In this document: piece by piece, positions 8,729 to 16,978 of the stretch | Position numbering within the stretch: position 1 is the stretch's first letter | Layout of the letters: each line of letters opens with the position of its first letter | Assembly: GCA_002314715.1 (NCBI GenBank) | Contig: DCGY01000008.1 | Coordinates: 11,968 to 75,967, forward strand | Source: Lachnospiraceae bacterium UBA1766 | GTDB taxonomy: Bacteria; Bacillota; Clostridia; Lachnospirales; Lachnospiraceae | DNA length: 64,000 nt | Direction: 5' to 3' | Translations under genes and position numbers: made by a program | The notes under the pieces: generated by a model | Database searches by the model: none | What the model saw: only the letters and a program-made list of their open reading frames with translations | What the model was told of the DNA's origin: nothing

Positions 8729-9973
8729 ATGATCAATGTGGCAGTATTAGGTTACGGCACCGTAGGTAGCGGTGTAGTGGAAGTAATCGAATCCAACAAA
8801 AAGCAGATGAACAAGAAAACCATGCAGGAAATGAATGTAAAATACATTCTGGACCTTCGCGAGTTTCCCGGAGATCCCTATGAAAATAAGGTGATTCATG
8901 ATGTGGATATTATTATGAACGATCCGGAGGTTTCTATTGTATGTGAAACCATGGGAGGTACCGGAGCTGCATATAAGTTCACAAAGATGGCTTTGGAAAA
9001 AGGAAAGAGTGTATGTACTTCCAATAAAGCTATGGTTGCTGCACATGGTCCGGAAATGTTAGAGCTTGCTAAGAAGAACAATTGCAATTACATGTTTGAG
9101 GCAAGTGTCGGTGGCGGTATTCCCATTATCCGTCCTTTGATGAGTTCTCTTGCACATGAATATATTGAAAGCATTGCAGGTATCGTAAACGGTACCACCA
9201 ATTTCATCCTTACCAAGATGGAGCGTGAAGGCGCAAAGTACAAGGATGTTTTGGCACAGGCTCAGGCACTTGGCTATGCAGAGCAGGATCCTTCCGCTGA
9301 TGTGGACGGTTGGGATACTTGCAGAAAGATCGCAATTCTTTCTTCTATTATGCTTGGAAAGACAGTAAACTTTGAACATATTCACACAGAGGGTATCGCA
9401 AAGGTAACCGCTGATGATTTTGTATATGCCGGCGCAGCAGGATATACCATTAAGATTCTGGGTACCTCTCAGGCATTGGAAGGTGCTTACGATGAAGAGG
9501 CAAGAAAGGCAGGTAAGCCTGAGGTTCTTGCAATGGTAGCTTCCTATCTCGTTCCCAAGGAGCATCCCATCGCACTTGTAAACGATGTCATGAACGGTGT
9601 GTTTGTAACCGGAAATATGGTTGGTGAAACCATGTATTACGGAAGCGGTGCAGGCAAGCTTCCTACTGCCAGCGCAGTTGTAGCGGATGTAATGGAGTGC
9701 GCAAAGAACATTGGCAATAACATTCCGGTGTTCTGGGATGCAGAAGAGGCAAAGGTTGCAGATTATTTAGAGACAAGTCGTGCATTCTTTATTCGTGTTG
9801 CAAAGGATGCTGAGGATACAATTTTTGAAAAATATCCCGATGCTATGAATATCGTAGTGGAAGGACGTAAGGATGCAGGATTTATTTTACCTGTAATGAC
9901 TGAGAAAGAAATGGCTGATTTCGCTGAAGTCCTTGGAGATAAGCTCCTTGGTGTTCTGCGTGTATATGCATAA
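8729..9973 (+). CDS. hom: Homoserine dehydrogenase
   Basis: 414 residues. NAD(P)H-dependent reduction of aspartate semialdehyde to homoserine, the branch step to threonine and methionine. The nucleotide-binding loop VLGYGTVGSGVV is at residues 6-17, the family signature is AGIVNGTTNFILTKM, and the substrate motif is DPSADVDGWDTCRKIAIL. The last 70 residues (SRAFFIRVAKDAE to LGDKLLGVLRVYA) look like a shortened ACT domain, which in relatives mediates threonine feedback. It follows pheB by 31 bases with GAGAGG before the ATG and precedes the aspartokinase by 14 bases. Confidence 0.95.
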   Translation: MINVAVLGYGTVGSGVVEVIESNKKQMNKKTMQEMNVKYILDLREFPGDPYENKVIHDVDIIMNDPEVSIVCETMGGTGAAYKFTKMALEKGKSVCTSNKAMVAAHGPEMLELAKKNNCNYMFEASVGGGIPIIRPLMSSLAHEYIESIAGIVNGTTNFILTKMEREGAKYKDVLAQAQALGYAEQDPSADVDGWDTCRKIAILSSIMLGKTVNFEHIHTEGIAKVTADDFVYAGAAGYTIKILGTSQALEGAYDEEARKAGKPEVLAMVASYLVPKEHPIALVNDVMNGVFVTGNMVGETMYYGSGAGKLPTASAVVADVMECAKNIGNNIPVFWDAEEAKVADYLETSRAFFIRVAKDAEDTIFEKYPDAMNIVVEGRKDAGFILPVMTEKEMADFAEVLGDKLLGVLRVYA

Positions 9974-9987
9974 GGAGGAGTAGAGAA

Positions 9988-11307
9988 ATGTCTAAGGTAG
10001 TTAAATTTGGTGGTAGTTCTTTGGCCAGTGCCGAGCAGTTTGAAAAGGTTGGTGCGATTATCCGTGCCGAGGAAGAGAGAAGATATGTAGTGCCTTCCGC
10101 TCCCGGAAAACGTTTTAAGGAGGACACCAAAGTTACCGATATGCTTTATGGTTGCTACGCAATTGCGGAGGACGGTAAGGATTTCAAAAAGGAACTGAAT
10201 GCTATTAAGGACCGTTACAATGAGATTATTGCAGGCCTTAAGTTAGAGCTTTCCCTTGAGAAAGAGTTTGAAGTAATTGAGAAAAACTTCAAGAAAAAAG
10301 CAGGAAGCAACTATGCTGCATCCCGCGGTGAGTATTTAAACGGTATTATTATGGCAAATTATCTCGGCTATGATTTTATCGATGCAGCAGAAGTAATTTT
10401 CTTTGATGAGAACGGTGATTTTGACGCAGATAAGACCAATGAAGTTTTGTCCAAGCGTTTGGAGAAAAGCCCGAAGGCAGTTGTTCCCGGATTTTACGGC
10501 GCATTGCCGGATGGAACCGTTAAGACCTTCTCCAGAGGTGGTTCCGATGTAACCGGTTCGATCGTGGCAAAGGCAGCAAAGGCAGATATCTATGAGAACT
10601 GGACCGATGTTTCCGGATTCTTAATCGCTGATCCCAGAATCATTAATAATCCCAAGGGTATTGAAGTAATTACCTACAAGGAATTAAGAGAGTTGTCCTA
10701 CATGGGTGCAGGTGTTTTGCATGAGGATGCAATTTTCCCCGTTCGACAGGAGGGCATCCCGATTAACATCCGTAATACCAATGCTCCCGCTGATAACGGT
10801 ACCTGGATTGTAGGTAGCACCTGCCAGAAGTCCAAGTATACCATTACCGGTATCGCAGGTAAAAAGGGCTTCTGCTCTATCAACATTGAAAAAGATATGA
10901 TGAACTCAGAAGTAGGCTTCGGAAGAAAAGTTCTTCAGGCCTTTGAAGAGAACGGTATTTCTTTTGAGCATGTTCCTTCCGGTATTGATACCATGACCGT
11001 ATTTGTACATCAGGATGAGTTTATGCACAAGGAGCAGAAGGTTGTAGCAGGCATCAATCGCCTTGCAAAGCCCGATGCCATTGAAATCGAGTCCGATTTG
11101 GCTCTGATTGCGGTTGTAGGTCGTGGTATGAAGAATGCCAGAGGTACTGCAGGCAGAATTTTCTCTGCTCTTGCACATGTAAATGTAAACGTGCGTATGA
11201 TTGACCAGGGTTCTTCTGAGCAGAACATCATTATCGGTGTTGCAAATTCTGATTTTGAGAATGCAATCCGTGCGATTTATGATATTTTCGTAGAGACCCA
11301 GATTTAA
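9988..11307 (+). CDS. Aspartate kinase
   Basis: 439 residues, a monofunctional aspartokinase that phosphorylates aspartate in the first step toward lysine, threonine and methionine. The ATP/aspartate motif KFGGSSLAS is at residues 6-14, with FSRGGSDVTGSIVAKA and NWTDVSGFLIADPR in the kinase domain. Two C-terminal ACT domains begin at ITGIAGKKGFCSINIEKD and LALIAVVGRGMKNARGTAG, as expected for end-product inhibition. Together with pheB and hom it forms a three-gene operon ended by a strong terminator, which favours a threonine-branch isozyme. Which product inhibits it cannot be read here. Confidence 0.94.
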   Translation: MSKVVKFGGSSLASAEQFEKVGAIIRAEEERRYVVPSAPGKRFKEDTKVTDMLYGCYAIAEDGKDFKKELNAIKDRYNEIIAGLKLELSLEKEFEVIEKNFKKKAGSNYAASRGEYLNGIIMANYLGYDFIDAAEVIFFDENGDFDADKTNEVLSKRLEKSPKAVVPGFYGALPDGTVKTFSRGGSDVTGSIVAKAAKADIYENWTDVSGFLIADPRIINNPKGIEVITYKELRELSYMGAGVLHEDAIFPVRQEGIPINIRNTNAPADNGTWIVGSTCQKSKYTITGIAGKKGFCSINIEKDMMNSEVGFGRKVLQAFEENGISFEHVPSGIDTMTVFVHQDEFMHKEQKVVAGINRLAKPDAIEIESDLALIAVVGRGMKNARGTAGRIFSALAHVNVNVRMIDQGSSEQNIIIGVANSDFENAIRAIYDIFVETQI

Positions 11308-11377
11308 TTATTGTATTTTGGGTTCTCAGCATGGCAGATGTGTTTTGCTTGATTGAAACATTTTATAACTTAAGACG

Positions 11378-11414
11378 AAGAGGCGCATTGATTCTTTCAA
11401 TGTGCCTCTTTTTT
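11378..11414 (+). terminator. Rho-independent terminator of the hom-aspartokinase operon
   Basis: AAGAGGCGCATTGA (11378-11391) pairs with TCAATGTGCCTCTT (11397-11410), one G-T pair, followed by a T run. Confidence 0.92.
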
Positions 11415-11483
11415 GATTTACCGGAGTAGTCGTGTTGAAATATTGGAATGTTCCCGTTGCTCAATAGTGATTAGGGGAAATCA

Positions 11484-11492
11484 TGCTATAAT
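11484..11492 (+). promoter_or_regulatory. Extended -10 promoter of the 127-aa membrane protein
   Basis: TGCTATAAT with no good -35. The ATG with AAGGAGG follows about 30 bases later. Confidence 0.6.
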
Positions 11493-11521
11493 TATTTTAT
11501 AAAACATTAAGGAGGAAAAGT

Positions 11522-11905
11522 ATGAAAAAGAATCGATTTTTGGTAGCGGGCTTTTCTTGTATATTAGCATATTTATTGTTTGTGAAAGTGGAATTATTCG
11601 GCTTTTATGACTGGGAACAGCTCTCGTTTTATATAAATGCGGGGGGATTTCTGGATATTGTGCTGGGAACGGCAGGATGTGTCTTGATTGGGCTATATTT
11701 ACACGGAAAACCATGGTTGGAAAAGACAGAGAAGGTAATTCAATGTGTTGGTGTGATTACCACACTAATCTATTTCATAAGCTTGAACACAAACGCCCCG
11801 AGTACAGCCTGGCCGGTTTTCTCTGTGGCGATAACACCGTTGTTATATGCGTATATGTTACGTTTGATATGGTTATTGCTTTATAAAATAGAACGTGATA
11901 ACTAA
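11522..11905 (+). CDS. Small polytopic membrane protein of unknown function
   Basis: 127 residues with four predicted membrane segments (about residues 5-23, 40-60, 72-90 and 98-120). No family recognised. AAGGAGG precedes the ATG. Its stop codon (11903-11905) abuts the stop codon of the convergent XRE-family regulator gene (11906-11908), so neither has room for a separate terminator. The pairing with a membrane-anchored regulator may be functional, but nothing in the sequence proves it. Confidence 0.72.
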   Translation: MKKNRFLVAGFSCILAYLLFVKVELFGFYDWEQLSFYINAGGFLDIVLGTAGCVLIGLYLHGKPWLEKTEKVIQCVGVITTLIYFISLNTNAPSTAWPVFSVAITPLLYAYMLRLIWLLLYKIERDN

Positions 11906-12565
11906 TTATCTGTAAATATAGAGTTCTCTTTGAGGCGTATTCCAGGACTTAGCGTCATTATCGTTGTAATAGAAAGAAATTTTTTTCGTTTTGATGTCCG
12001 AAGATACATTAGTGTCTTGATTCCAGAGATATTGCATGCTGTATAAAAAATCGGAATCAGATGTGAAAAAAGAAATGTCGCCTTGTATTACAAAAGCCAC
12101 CTCATAAATATTTTCTTCCATGTTGGAATTTAATACCATTCGGGAAGCAACCTCATTAACAGAGTGGTTAATGGAAAGATTGGAAGTAGATAAGGTGGAA
12201 AGCTTTCTGCTTTGACCATATACTCTAAAGGATAAATACAAATTCAGAAACAAAGAAGTAACTAAAAGGAGTAGTAGGAAAGGAACAGGATTTGCAAATA
12301 GTTGCGCCTGTTTCTTTTTTTCTTTTGATGGACTCGTAACTTTGGACGATTGGTTGTCCTGACGTACTATGGAAAGCTCGTTTGTGGAAATATCCAAAGT
12401 GGAACATATGGTCAGTAATAATTCGAGGTCGGGTAGGTTTTTTCCATTTTCCCACTTACTGATGGCAGAAGGAGTGACGGACAATATATCTGCAAGATTC
12501 TGTTGGGTCAAATTATTGACTTGTCTATATTCTTTGATTGCTTTTCCAAAATAATCCGGTGACAT
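11906..12565 (-). CDS. Membrane-anchored XRE-family transcriptional regulator
   Basis: 219 residues from the ATG at 12565, which has GGAGG five bases upstream on the minus strand; an earlier in-frame ATG at 12646 lies upstream of the promoter and is rejected. Residues 5-62 are a Cro/C1-type helix-turn-helix (NLTQQNLADILSVTPSAISKWENGKNLPDLELLL). A basic linker (SKEKKKQAQ) leads into a single membrane segment (about residues 97-117, PVPFLLLLLVTSLFLNLYL). The last 100 residues would lie outside the cell and may sense a signal. Target genes are unknown; autoregulation is possible. Confidence 0.82.
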   Translation of the reverse strand: MSPDYFGKAIKEYRQVNNLTQQNLADILSVTPSAISKWENGKNLPDLELLLTICSTLDISTNELSIVRQDNQSSKVTSPSKEKKKQAQLFANPVPFLLLLLVTSLFLNLYLSFRVYGQSRKLSTLSTSNLSINHSVNEVASRMVLNSNMEENIYEVAFVIQGDISFFTSDSDFLYSMQYLWNQDTNVSSDIKTKKISFYYNDNDAKSWNTPQRELYIYR

Positions 12566-12596
12566 GATATCCTCCAAAACAAATGTATTATTCTTC

Positions 12597-12625
12597 ATTA
12601 TATTATAAGTAAAATATAACATCAA
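12597..12625 (-). promoter_or_regulatory. Promoter of the XRE-family regulator
   Basis: On the minus strand TTGATG (complement of 12620-12625), 17 bp, TATAAT (complement of 12597-12602). Its position supports the start codon at 12565. Confidence 0.72.
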
Positions 12626-12713
12626 CTCAATAGATAGAGGCTTCAAATATCGAATAAAGGGTGAAACAATAAAATAAAGTTATAATTTATTGTAGAAAAT
12701 AAGAAAGCCCTTA

Positions 12714-12722
12714 TGTTATAAT
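12714..12722 (+). promoter_or_regulatory. Extended -10 promoter of the GH3-like gene
   Basis: TGTTATAAT, about 48 bases before the start codon; no convincing -35. Confidence 0.6.
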
Positions 12723-12770
12723 GGTCACTGAAGTGTGACGTTTTTTCGTATTAGGAGAGTTGGATAATAA

Positions 12771-14108
12771 ATGGACGACAAGAATATGTCTTTAGAAGAT
12801 AAAAGAGAAGCCCGCAGAACAAGAAGAGCTCGGAATCAATTCCTCAGTTATTTGGTAGTGATTTTGCTTCTTTTGGGGATTGCCTTTGGAGTGGTATATG
12901 CATTGGGCCTTTTCCCGTTAAAATCTTCCGGGGAACAGCCGGAAAGCACCACCGGTGATTTGCAGTCGCAGGTGGAGGCGATTATCAATTCCGAGGAAAC
13001 TATTGATAAACCGGTGGAATCTACCGAGCCGGTTGTGATTTTGACCTGGGAAGAAAAAATGGAGCAGTTGATTGCTTCCACTATTGACAATATGCCCTTG
13101 GAGGATAAAGTGGCAGGGTTGTTTATTGTTACACCGGAAGCAATTTCCAAAACAGATGCGGTAACCGAACCAAATGATGCCATTAAGGACGGATTGAATC
13201 AGTATGCGGTGGGAGGTTTATACTTCCGGGCACAGAATATGAAGTCAGAGGAACAGTTGACAACCCTAGTGAATGGCTCAGCTGCCTATAGTCGTTATGC
13301 ATTGTTCTTAGCAACGACGGAAGAAGGCGGAAAGCAGGGAGAACTGGTAAAGAGCGGTGTTTATGCCCAAAGAGAATATTCCGAGAGTACAATCGGAAGT
13401 GAGGGCGATACGGCGGCTGCATATCAGGCAGGTTTTAACATTGCTTCGAAAATGACGTCCTATGGCTTTAATTTGAATTTTGCGCCCTCCTGTGATTTGG
13501 CTAGTGTGGAAAATAGTGCTGCCGCATATAATTCCTATGGAAGTGACGCTAAGACCGTCAGCGGATTCATGAAGGAAATGCTTCGTGGTATGACGGAATG
13601 GTCCTTGAATTCCTGTGCAGTGCATTTCCCGGGGATCGGAGGCACTACCCAAAGTACGGCGGATGGTATCGCTGTGTCCAATCGTACGGCAGAGGAATTT
13701 CGACAGAATGAATTTCAGGTATTTCAGGCAGCAATTGAAGCACAGGTACCTATGATTATGGTTGGTCATATGGCCGCTCCGGCATTGACAGGAGACAATA
13801 TTCCCTGTTCTTTGTCCGCAGAAGTTGTGACCAATATTCTTCGTAATGAACTGGGCTATCAGGGAGTGATTATTTCGGATGCTTTAAACAAAAAAGCAAT
13901 TTCCGAGTATTATGGATCCAATGAAGCAGCCGTTATGGCATTAAAGGCGGGCTGTGATATGCTTCTTATGCCGGAGAACTTTGAACAGGCATACAATGCA
14001 GTATTGGAAGCAGTTGAAAACGGAACAATTTCCGAACAAAGAATTGATGATGCGTTGACAAGAATTTATTTTATTAAATATGCCGACAAGATTGATCGAA
14101 TGGAATAG
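12771..14108 (+). CDS. Membrane-anchored glycoside hydrolase family 3-like protein, active site partly changed
   Basis: 445 residues. Basic N-terminus, one membrane anchor at about residues 25-47 (FLSYLVVILLLLGIAFGVVYAL), an acidic linker, then a GH3 N-terminal domain from about residue 85 (MEQLIASTIDNMPLEDKVAGLFIVTPE). GH3 members of this type are beta-N-acetylglucosaminidases of peptidoglycan recycling. The nucleophile D370 in IISDALNKKAI is present. The KHFPGHG motif has become VHFPGIGG (H285), and the Asp-His dyad that should follow (D-S/T-H) is replaced by TQSTADG. It may therefore be a poor hydrolase or a glycan-binding homologue. It is monocistronic and outward-facing. Confidence 0.83.
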   Translation: MDDKNMSLEDKREARRTRRARNQFLSYLVVILLLLGIAFGVVYALGLFPLKSSGEQPESTTGDLQSQVEAIINSEETIDKPVESTEPVVILTWEEKMEQLIASTIDNMPLEDKVAGLFIVTPEAISKTDAVTEPNDAIKDGLNQYAVGGLYFRAQNMKSEEQLTTLVNGSAAYSRYALFLATTEEGGKQGELVKSGVYAQREYSESTIGSEGDTAAAYQAGFNIASKMTSYGFNLNFAPSCDLASVENSAAAYNSYGSDAKTVSGFMKEMLRGMTEWSLNSCAVHFPGIGGTTQSTADGIAVSNRTAEEFRQNEFQVFQAAIEAQVPMIMVGHMAAPALTGDNIPCSLSAEVVTNILRNELGYQGVIISDALNKKAISEYYGSNEAAVMALKAGCDMLLMPENFEQAYNAVLEAVENGTISEQRIDDALTRIYFIKYADKIDRME

Positions 14109-14122
14109 GTTAATAAAATAGT

Positions 14123-14184
14123 AAAAGAGCCTACATAACAGTAAGGGTAATGATTACCGCTTATTGTATGTAGGCTCTTTTTTT
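14123..14184 (+). terminator. Long bidirectional terminator between the GH3-like gene and the HIT gene
   Basis: AAAAGAGCCTACATAACAG on the left is complementary to TTGTATGTAGGCTCTTTT on the right, with an inner GGTAATGATTACC hairpin; flanked by A and T runs, so it can serve both converging genes. Confidence 0.88.
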
Positions 14185-14196
14185 CGTAGGATGTAA

Positions 14197-14625
14197 TTAC
14201 AAATATTTTTTGATTTTTTCAATCATTTCCGCATATTCCGCATCGCTCAAAAATGTCTCCTTGGGATTCATGGCGAAGGTTCCGCCCCATTCATAACCGT
14301 CGGTGTATTTGGGAACCAGATGGAAGTGAAGGTGGTGACCGGTGTCTCCGTAGGCGCCGTAGTTTACTTTGGCAGGAGAGAAGGCCTTATGAAGGGCTTC
14401 TGCTACATGATTGATATCTTCCAAATAAGCAGCACGTTCTTCGGCAGTTAATTCCACAATTTCACTCACATGCTTTTTGTGGGCTACAATGACACGTCCG
14501 GGATGACTCTGCTCCTTGAAAAGATATACCTTGGAGGTGGCTAATTCACAGATTTTAATACCGAAGGCTTCCACCAATGCGCCTTCTGCACAATAAGAAC
14601 AATTTGCATCAAATAATTCGCTCAT
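14197..14625 (-). CDS. HIT-family nucleotide hydrolase (HinT-like)
   Basis: 142 residues. The histidine triad H98-L-H100-F-H102 (in GHHLHFHLVPKY) is intact, so it should hydrolyse or transfer nucleoside monophosphates, typically adenosine phosphoramidates. Two cysteines near the N-terminus (CSYC, residues 9-12) fit the zinc site of many bacterial HIT proteins. An AAGGA-type site precedes the ATG at 14625. It is transcribed away from the tRNA/tandem-repeat region and is monocistronic. The physiological substrate is unknown. Confidence 0.9.
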   Translation of the reverse strand: MSELFDANCSYCAEGALVEAFGIKICELATSKVYLFKEQSHPGRVIVAHKKHVSEIVELTAEERAAYLEDINHVAEALHKAFSPAKVNYGAYGDTGHHLHFHLVPKYTDGYEWGGTFAMNPKETFLSDAEYAEMIEKIKKYL

Positions 14626-14660
14626 GTTTCTAAGATCCTTTCTTTTGGAATTCTAATTAT

Positions 14661-14669
14661 ATTATAGCA
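14661..14669 (-). promoter_or_regulatory. Extended -10 promoter of the HIT gene
   Basis: TGCTATAAT on the minus strand (TATAAT = complement of 14661-14666), about 36 bases before the start codon. Confidence 0.6.
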
Positions 14670-14730
14670 TTGTTTACTCAAAAAGAAAGCGGTTACATTT
14701 ATTTTATCAAAAAAGGTGGAAATATGTAAG

Positions 14731-14994
14731 GGCCCTGCGCGGACCGAAGCGAAGCGTAGATAATCGAACTTTGAGACATGGGAGTGTGCTTGAAATAAAA
14801 GAAGAGCGCGAGACGGCGCACGAGGTCCGGTGGACCTCGGCCCTGCGCGGACCGAAGCGAAGCGTAGAAGATCGAACTTTGAGACATGGGAGTGTGCTTG
14901 AAATAAAAGAAGAGCGCGAGACGGCGCACGAGGTCCGGTGGACCTCGGCCCTGCGCGGACCGAAGCGAAGCGTAGAAGATCGAACTTTGAGACA
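14731..14994 (-). repeat. 108-bp tandem repeats downstream of tRNA-Gly, each carrying the tRNA 3' end
   Basis: Two full 108-bp copies (14731-14838 and 14839-14946) and a 48-bp partial third copy (14947-14994). Copies differ by about two bases. Each full copy contains AGAGCGCGAGACGG (14803-14816, 14911-14924), identical to the 3' end of the adjacent tRNA-Gly plus its first trailer bases (15053-15066), and an 8-bp perfect hairpin CGAGGTCC-GGT-GGACCTCG. The partial copy joins the sequence flanking the tRNA terminator. The units look like duplications of the tRNA 3' end and trailer that have lost the terminator hairpin. Frames are open through the repeat on both strands only because 108 is a multiple of three; I do not call them genes. 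Confidence 0.9.
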
Positions 14995-15006
14995 CGGATG
15001 TGTCTC

Positions 15007-15051
15007 GAAACAAAAAAAGAGATATCCGACGGATATCTCTTTTTTTGTTTC
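15007..15051 (-). terminator. Perfect 22-bp inverted repeat, terminator of tRNA-Gly
   Basis: GAAACAAAAAAAGAGATATC and CG on the left pair without a mismatch with the right arm 15030-15051; one unpaired base (15029). The A/T tracts make it usable in both directions. Confidence 0.9.
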
Positions 15052-15054
15052 AAG

Positions 15055-15126
<72 letters not shown>

Positions 15127-15145
15127 ATGTATTCACAACAAAAAG

Positions 15146-15174
15146 AATATACTACAGGAGAGGTGGTTTGTCAA
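15146..15174 (-). promoter_or_regulatory. Promoter of tRNA-Gly
   Basis: TTGACA (complement of 15169-15174), 17 bp, TATATT (complement of 15146-15151), about 20 bases before the tRNA. Confidence 0.85.
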
Positions 15175-15235
15175 TGCAGTTTTGTGATTTCTGTGAAAAG
15201 TTTTTGGGACGTGTCGCAGAAATCCCCTTCTTTGG

Positions 15236-15264
15236 TTGATAAAGTGTCACAGTTATGGTAAAAT
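15236..15264 (+). promoter_or_regulatory. Promoter of the MBL/thyX/acyl-transfer gene run
   Basis: TTGATA (15236-15241), 17 bp, TAAAAT (15259-15264). Confidence 0.75.
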
Positions 15265-15337
15265 TTACGTAATATGGGATAGGTATGTTTTTGTACAATT
15301 TTCAATTTTTAACCAAAAGGGAAAGGGGTACGAGAAA

Positions 15338-16933
15338 ATGAAACTAGAGTTTATTGGCGCGGATCATGAGGTTACAGGCAGCTGCCATTATTTGGAAGTA
15401 TGCGAGAAACACATGTTGGTGGATTACGGTATGGAGCAGGGGTTAAATGTGTTTGAAAATGCCCCCTTGCCGGTGGATGCCGCCAGAATTGATTATGTAT
15501 TTTTGACCCACGCACATGTGGATCATTCCGGTTTGTTACCGCTTCTTTATGCCAGAGGATTCCGTGGTCAGGTATTTGCTACGGATGCTACCGCAGATTT
15601 GTGCAGCATTATGTTGCGGGACTGTGCACACATTCAGTTGATGGAAGCAGAATGGAAGAACCGAAAGGCGAAACGTAGCGCAGAAAACGCAGCAGTGGAG
15701 CCCATTTATAAGATGGAAGACGCAGAGGGCTTAATTAAGCGCATTATTCCATGTCATTACAATGATATTGTGCAGGTCTTTGATGAAGTTCAGATCCGCT
15801 TTACCGATATCGGACACCTATTGGGGTCTGCCAGCATAGAGGTATGGCTGACAGAGGGAGATATCACCAAGAAGATTGTTTTCTCCGGTGATATTGGTAA
15901 CAAAAACCAACCGATTTTACGCAATCCGATTTATACCAAGGAAGCAGATTATGTGGTTATGGAATCCACCTACGGCGACCGACTCCACGCCAAGGAACAG
16001 GTGGATTATGTAGGGGAACTGGCACAGATTTTGCAGGAAACCTTTGACCGTGGAGGAAATGTGGTAATCCCTTCCTTTGCCGTTGGTCGAACCCAGGAGA
16101 TTTTGTACTTCCTTCGTAAGATTAAGGTGGAAAAGCGAATAAAAGGACATGACCGGTTTAAGGTGTATGTGGATAGTCCTCTGGCCGTAGAGGCTACGGA
16201 GATTTTCCAGGATAATCGAAATGAATGCTTTGACGGAGATGCATTGGAACTGGTACAGGCGGGAATCAATCCTCTTTCCTTCGCCGGATTAAACCTGGCG
16301 ATTACCAGCGAGGAATCCAAGGCAATCAATTTCAATGAAGAACCCAAGGTTATTATTTCCGCTTCCGGTATGTGTGAGGCAGGACGTATTCGTCATCACC
16401 TGAAACACAATTTGTGGCGAGAGGAATGTACCATTCTCTTCGTAGGATATCAGGCCATCGGTACCTTGGGAAGAAGCATTGTAGAGGGTGCCCACGAGGT
16501 TCGTCTTTTCGGAGAACCGGTTACCATTCGGGCGCAGATTAAGCAGCTTACGGGTATGAGCGGTCACGCAGATAAAGAGGGCTTAATTGACTGGATCAAT
16601 GCCTTTGAAGAGAAACCAAAGAAAGTCTTTGTGGTTCACGGTGAGGACAGTGTGTGTATGTCCTTTGCGGAGTGCTTAAAGATAGAACATGGACAAAGAG
16701 CATATGCGCCTTACAGCGGAACCGTATTTAATCTGTTAAGCAATAAATTCGAATACGAATCCCAGGCCGTTCCGGTTACCAAGAAGACGAAACCCGCCAA
16801 TGGCGTATTCGCAAGACTTTTGGCATCTGCACAAAGATTGCTGGCGCTTGTACAAAAGTGCGATGGCATGGCCAATAAAGACATGGCGAAATTTGCGGAT
16901 CAGATTAATTCCCTTTGTGATAAGTGGGAATAA
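15338..16933 (+). CDS. Beta-CASP metallo-beta-lactamase protein (RNA specificity domain)
   Basis: 531 residues from the ATG at 15338 (GAAAGGGG upstream; the frame is open further upstream but that part lies over the promoter). The metallo-beta-lactamase domain has THAHVDHSG, GHLLGSASI and FSGDIGN. The beta-CASP insertion and the C-terminal pieces MESTYGDR, SASGMCEAGRIRHHL and GMSGHADKEGL are those of the CPSF/RNase J superfamily, so it is probably a zinc-dependent ribonuclease. The last 70 residues are a helical extension. It stands 45 bases before thyX and may share its transcript. The RNA target is not known. Confidence 0.9.
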   Translation: MKLEFIGADHEVTGSCHYLEVCEKHMLVDYGMEQGLNVFENAPLPVDAARIDYVFLTHAHVDHSGLLPLLYARGFRGQVFATDATADLCSIMLRDCAHIQLMEAEWKNRKAKRSAENAAVEPIYKMEDAEGLIKRIIPCHYNDIVQVFDEVQIRFTDIGHLLGSASIEVWLTEGDITKKIVFSGDIGNKNQPILRNPIYTKEADYVVMESTYGDRLHAKEQVDYVGELAQILQETFDRGGNVVIPSFAVGRTQEILYFLRKIKVEKRIKGHDRFKVYVDSPLAVEATEIFQDNRNECFDGDALELVQAGINPLSFAGLNLAITSEESKAINFNEEPKVIISASGMCEAGRIRHHLKHNLWREECTILFVGYQAIGTLGRSIVEGAHEVRLFGEPVTIRAQIKQLTGMSGHADKEGLIDWINAFEEKPKKVFVVHGEDSVCMSFAECLKIEHGQRAYAPYSGTVFNLLSNKFEYESQAVPVTKKTKPANGVFARLLASAQRLLALVQKCDGMANKDMAKFADQINSLCDKWE

Positions 16934-16978
16934 TGAGTTACAATACATGAAAAATATAGGAAATGTGAGAGTGGAGAA

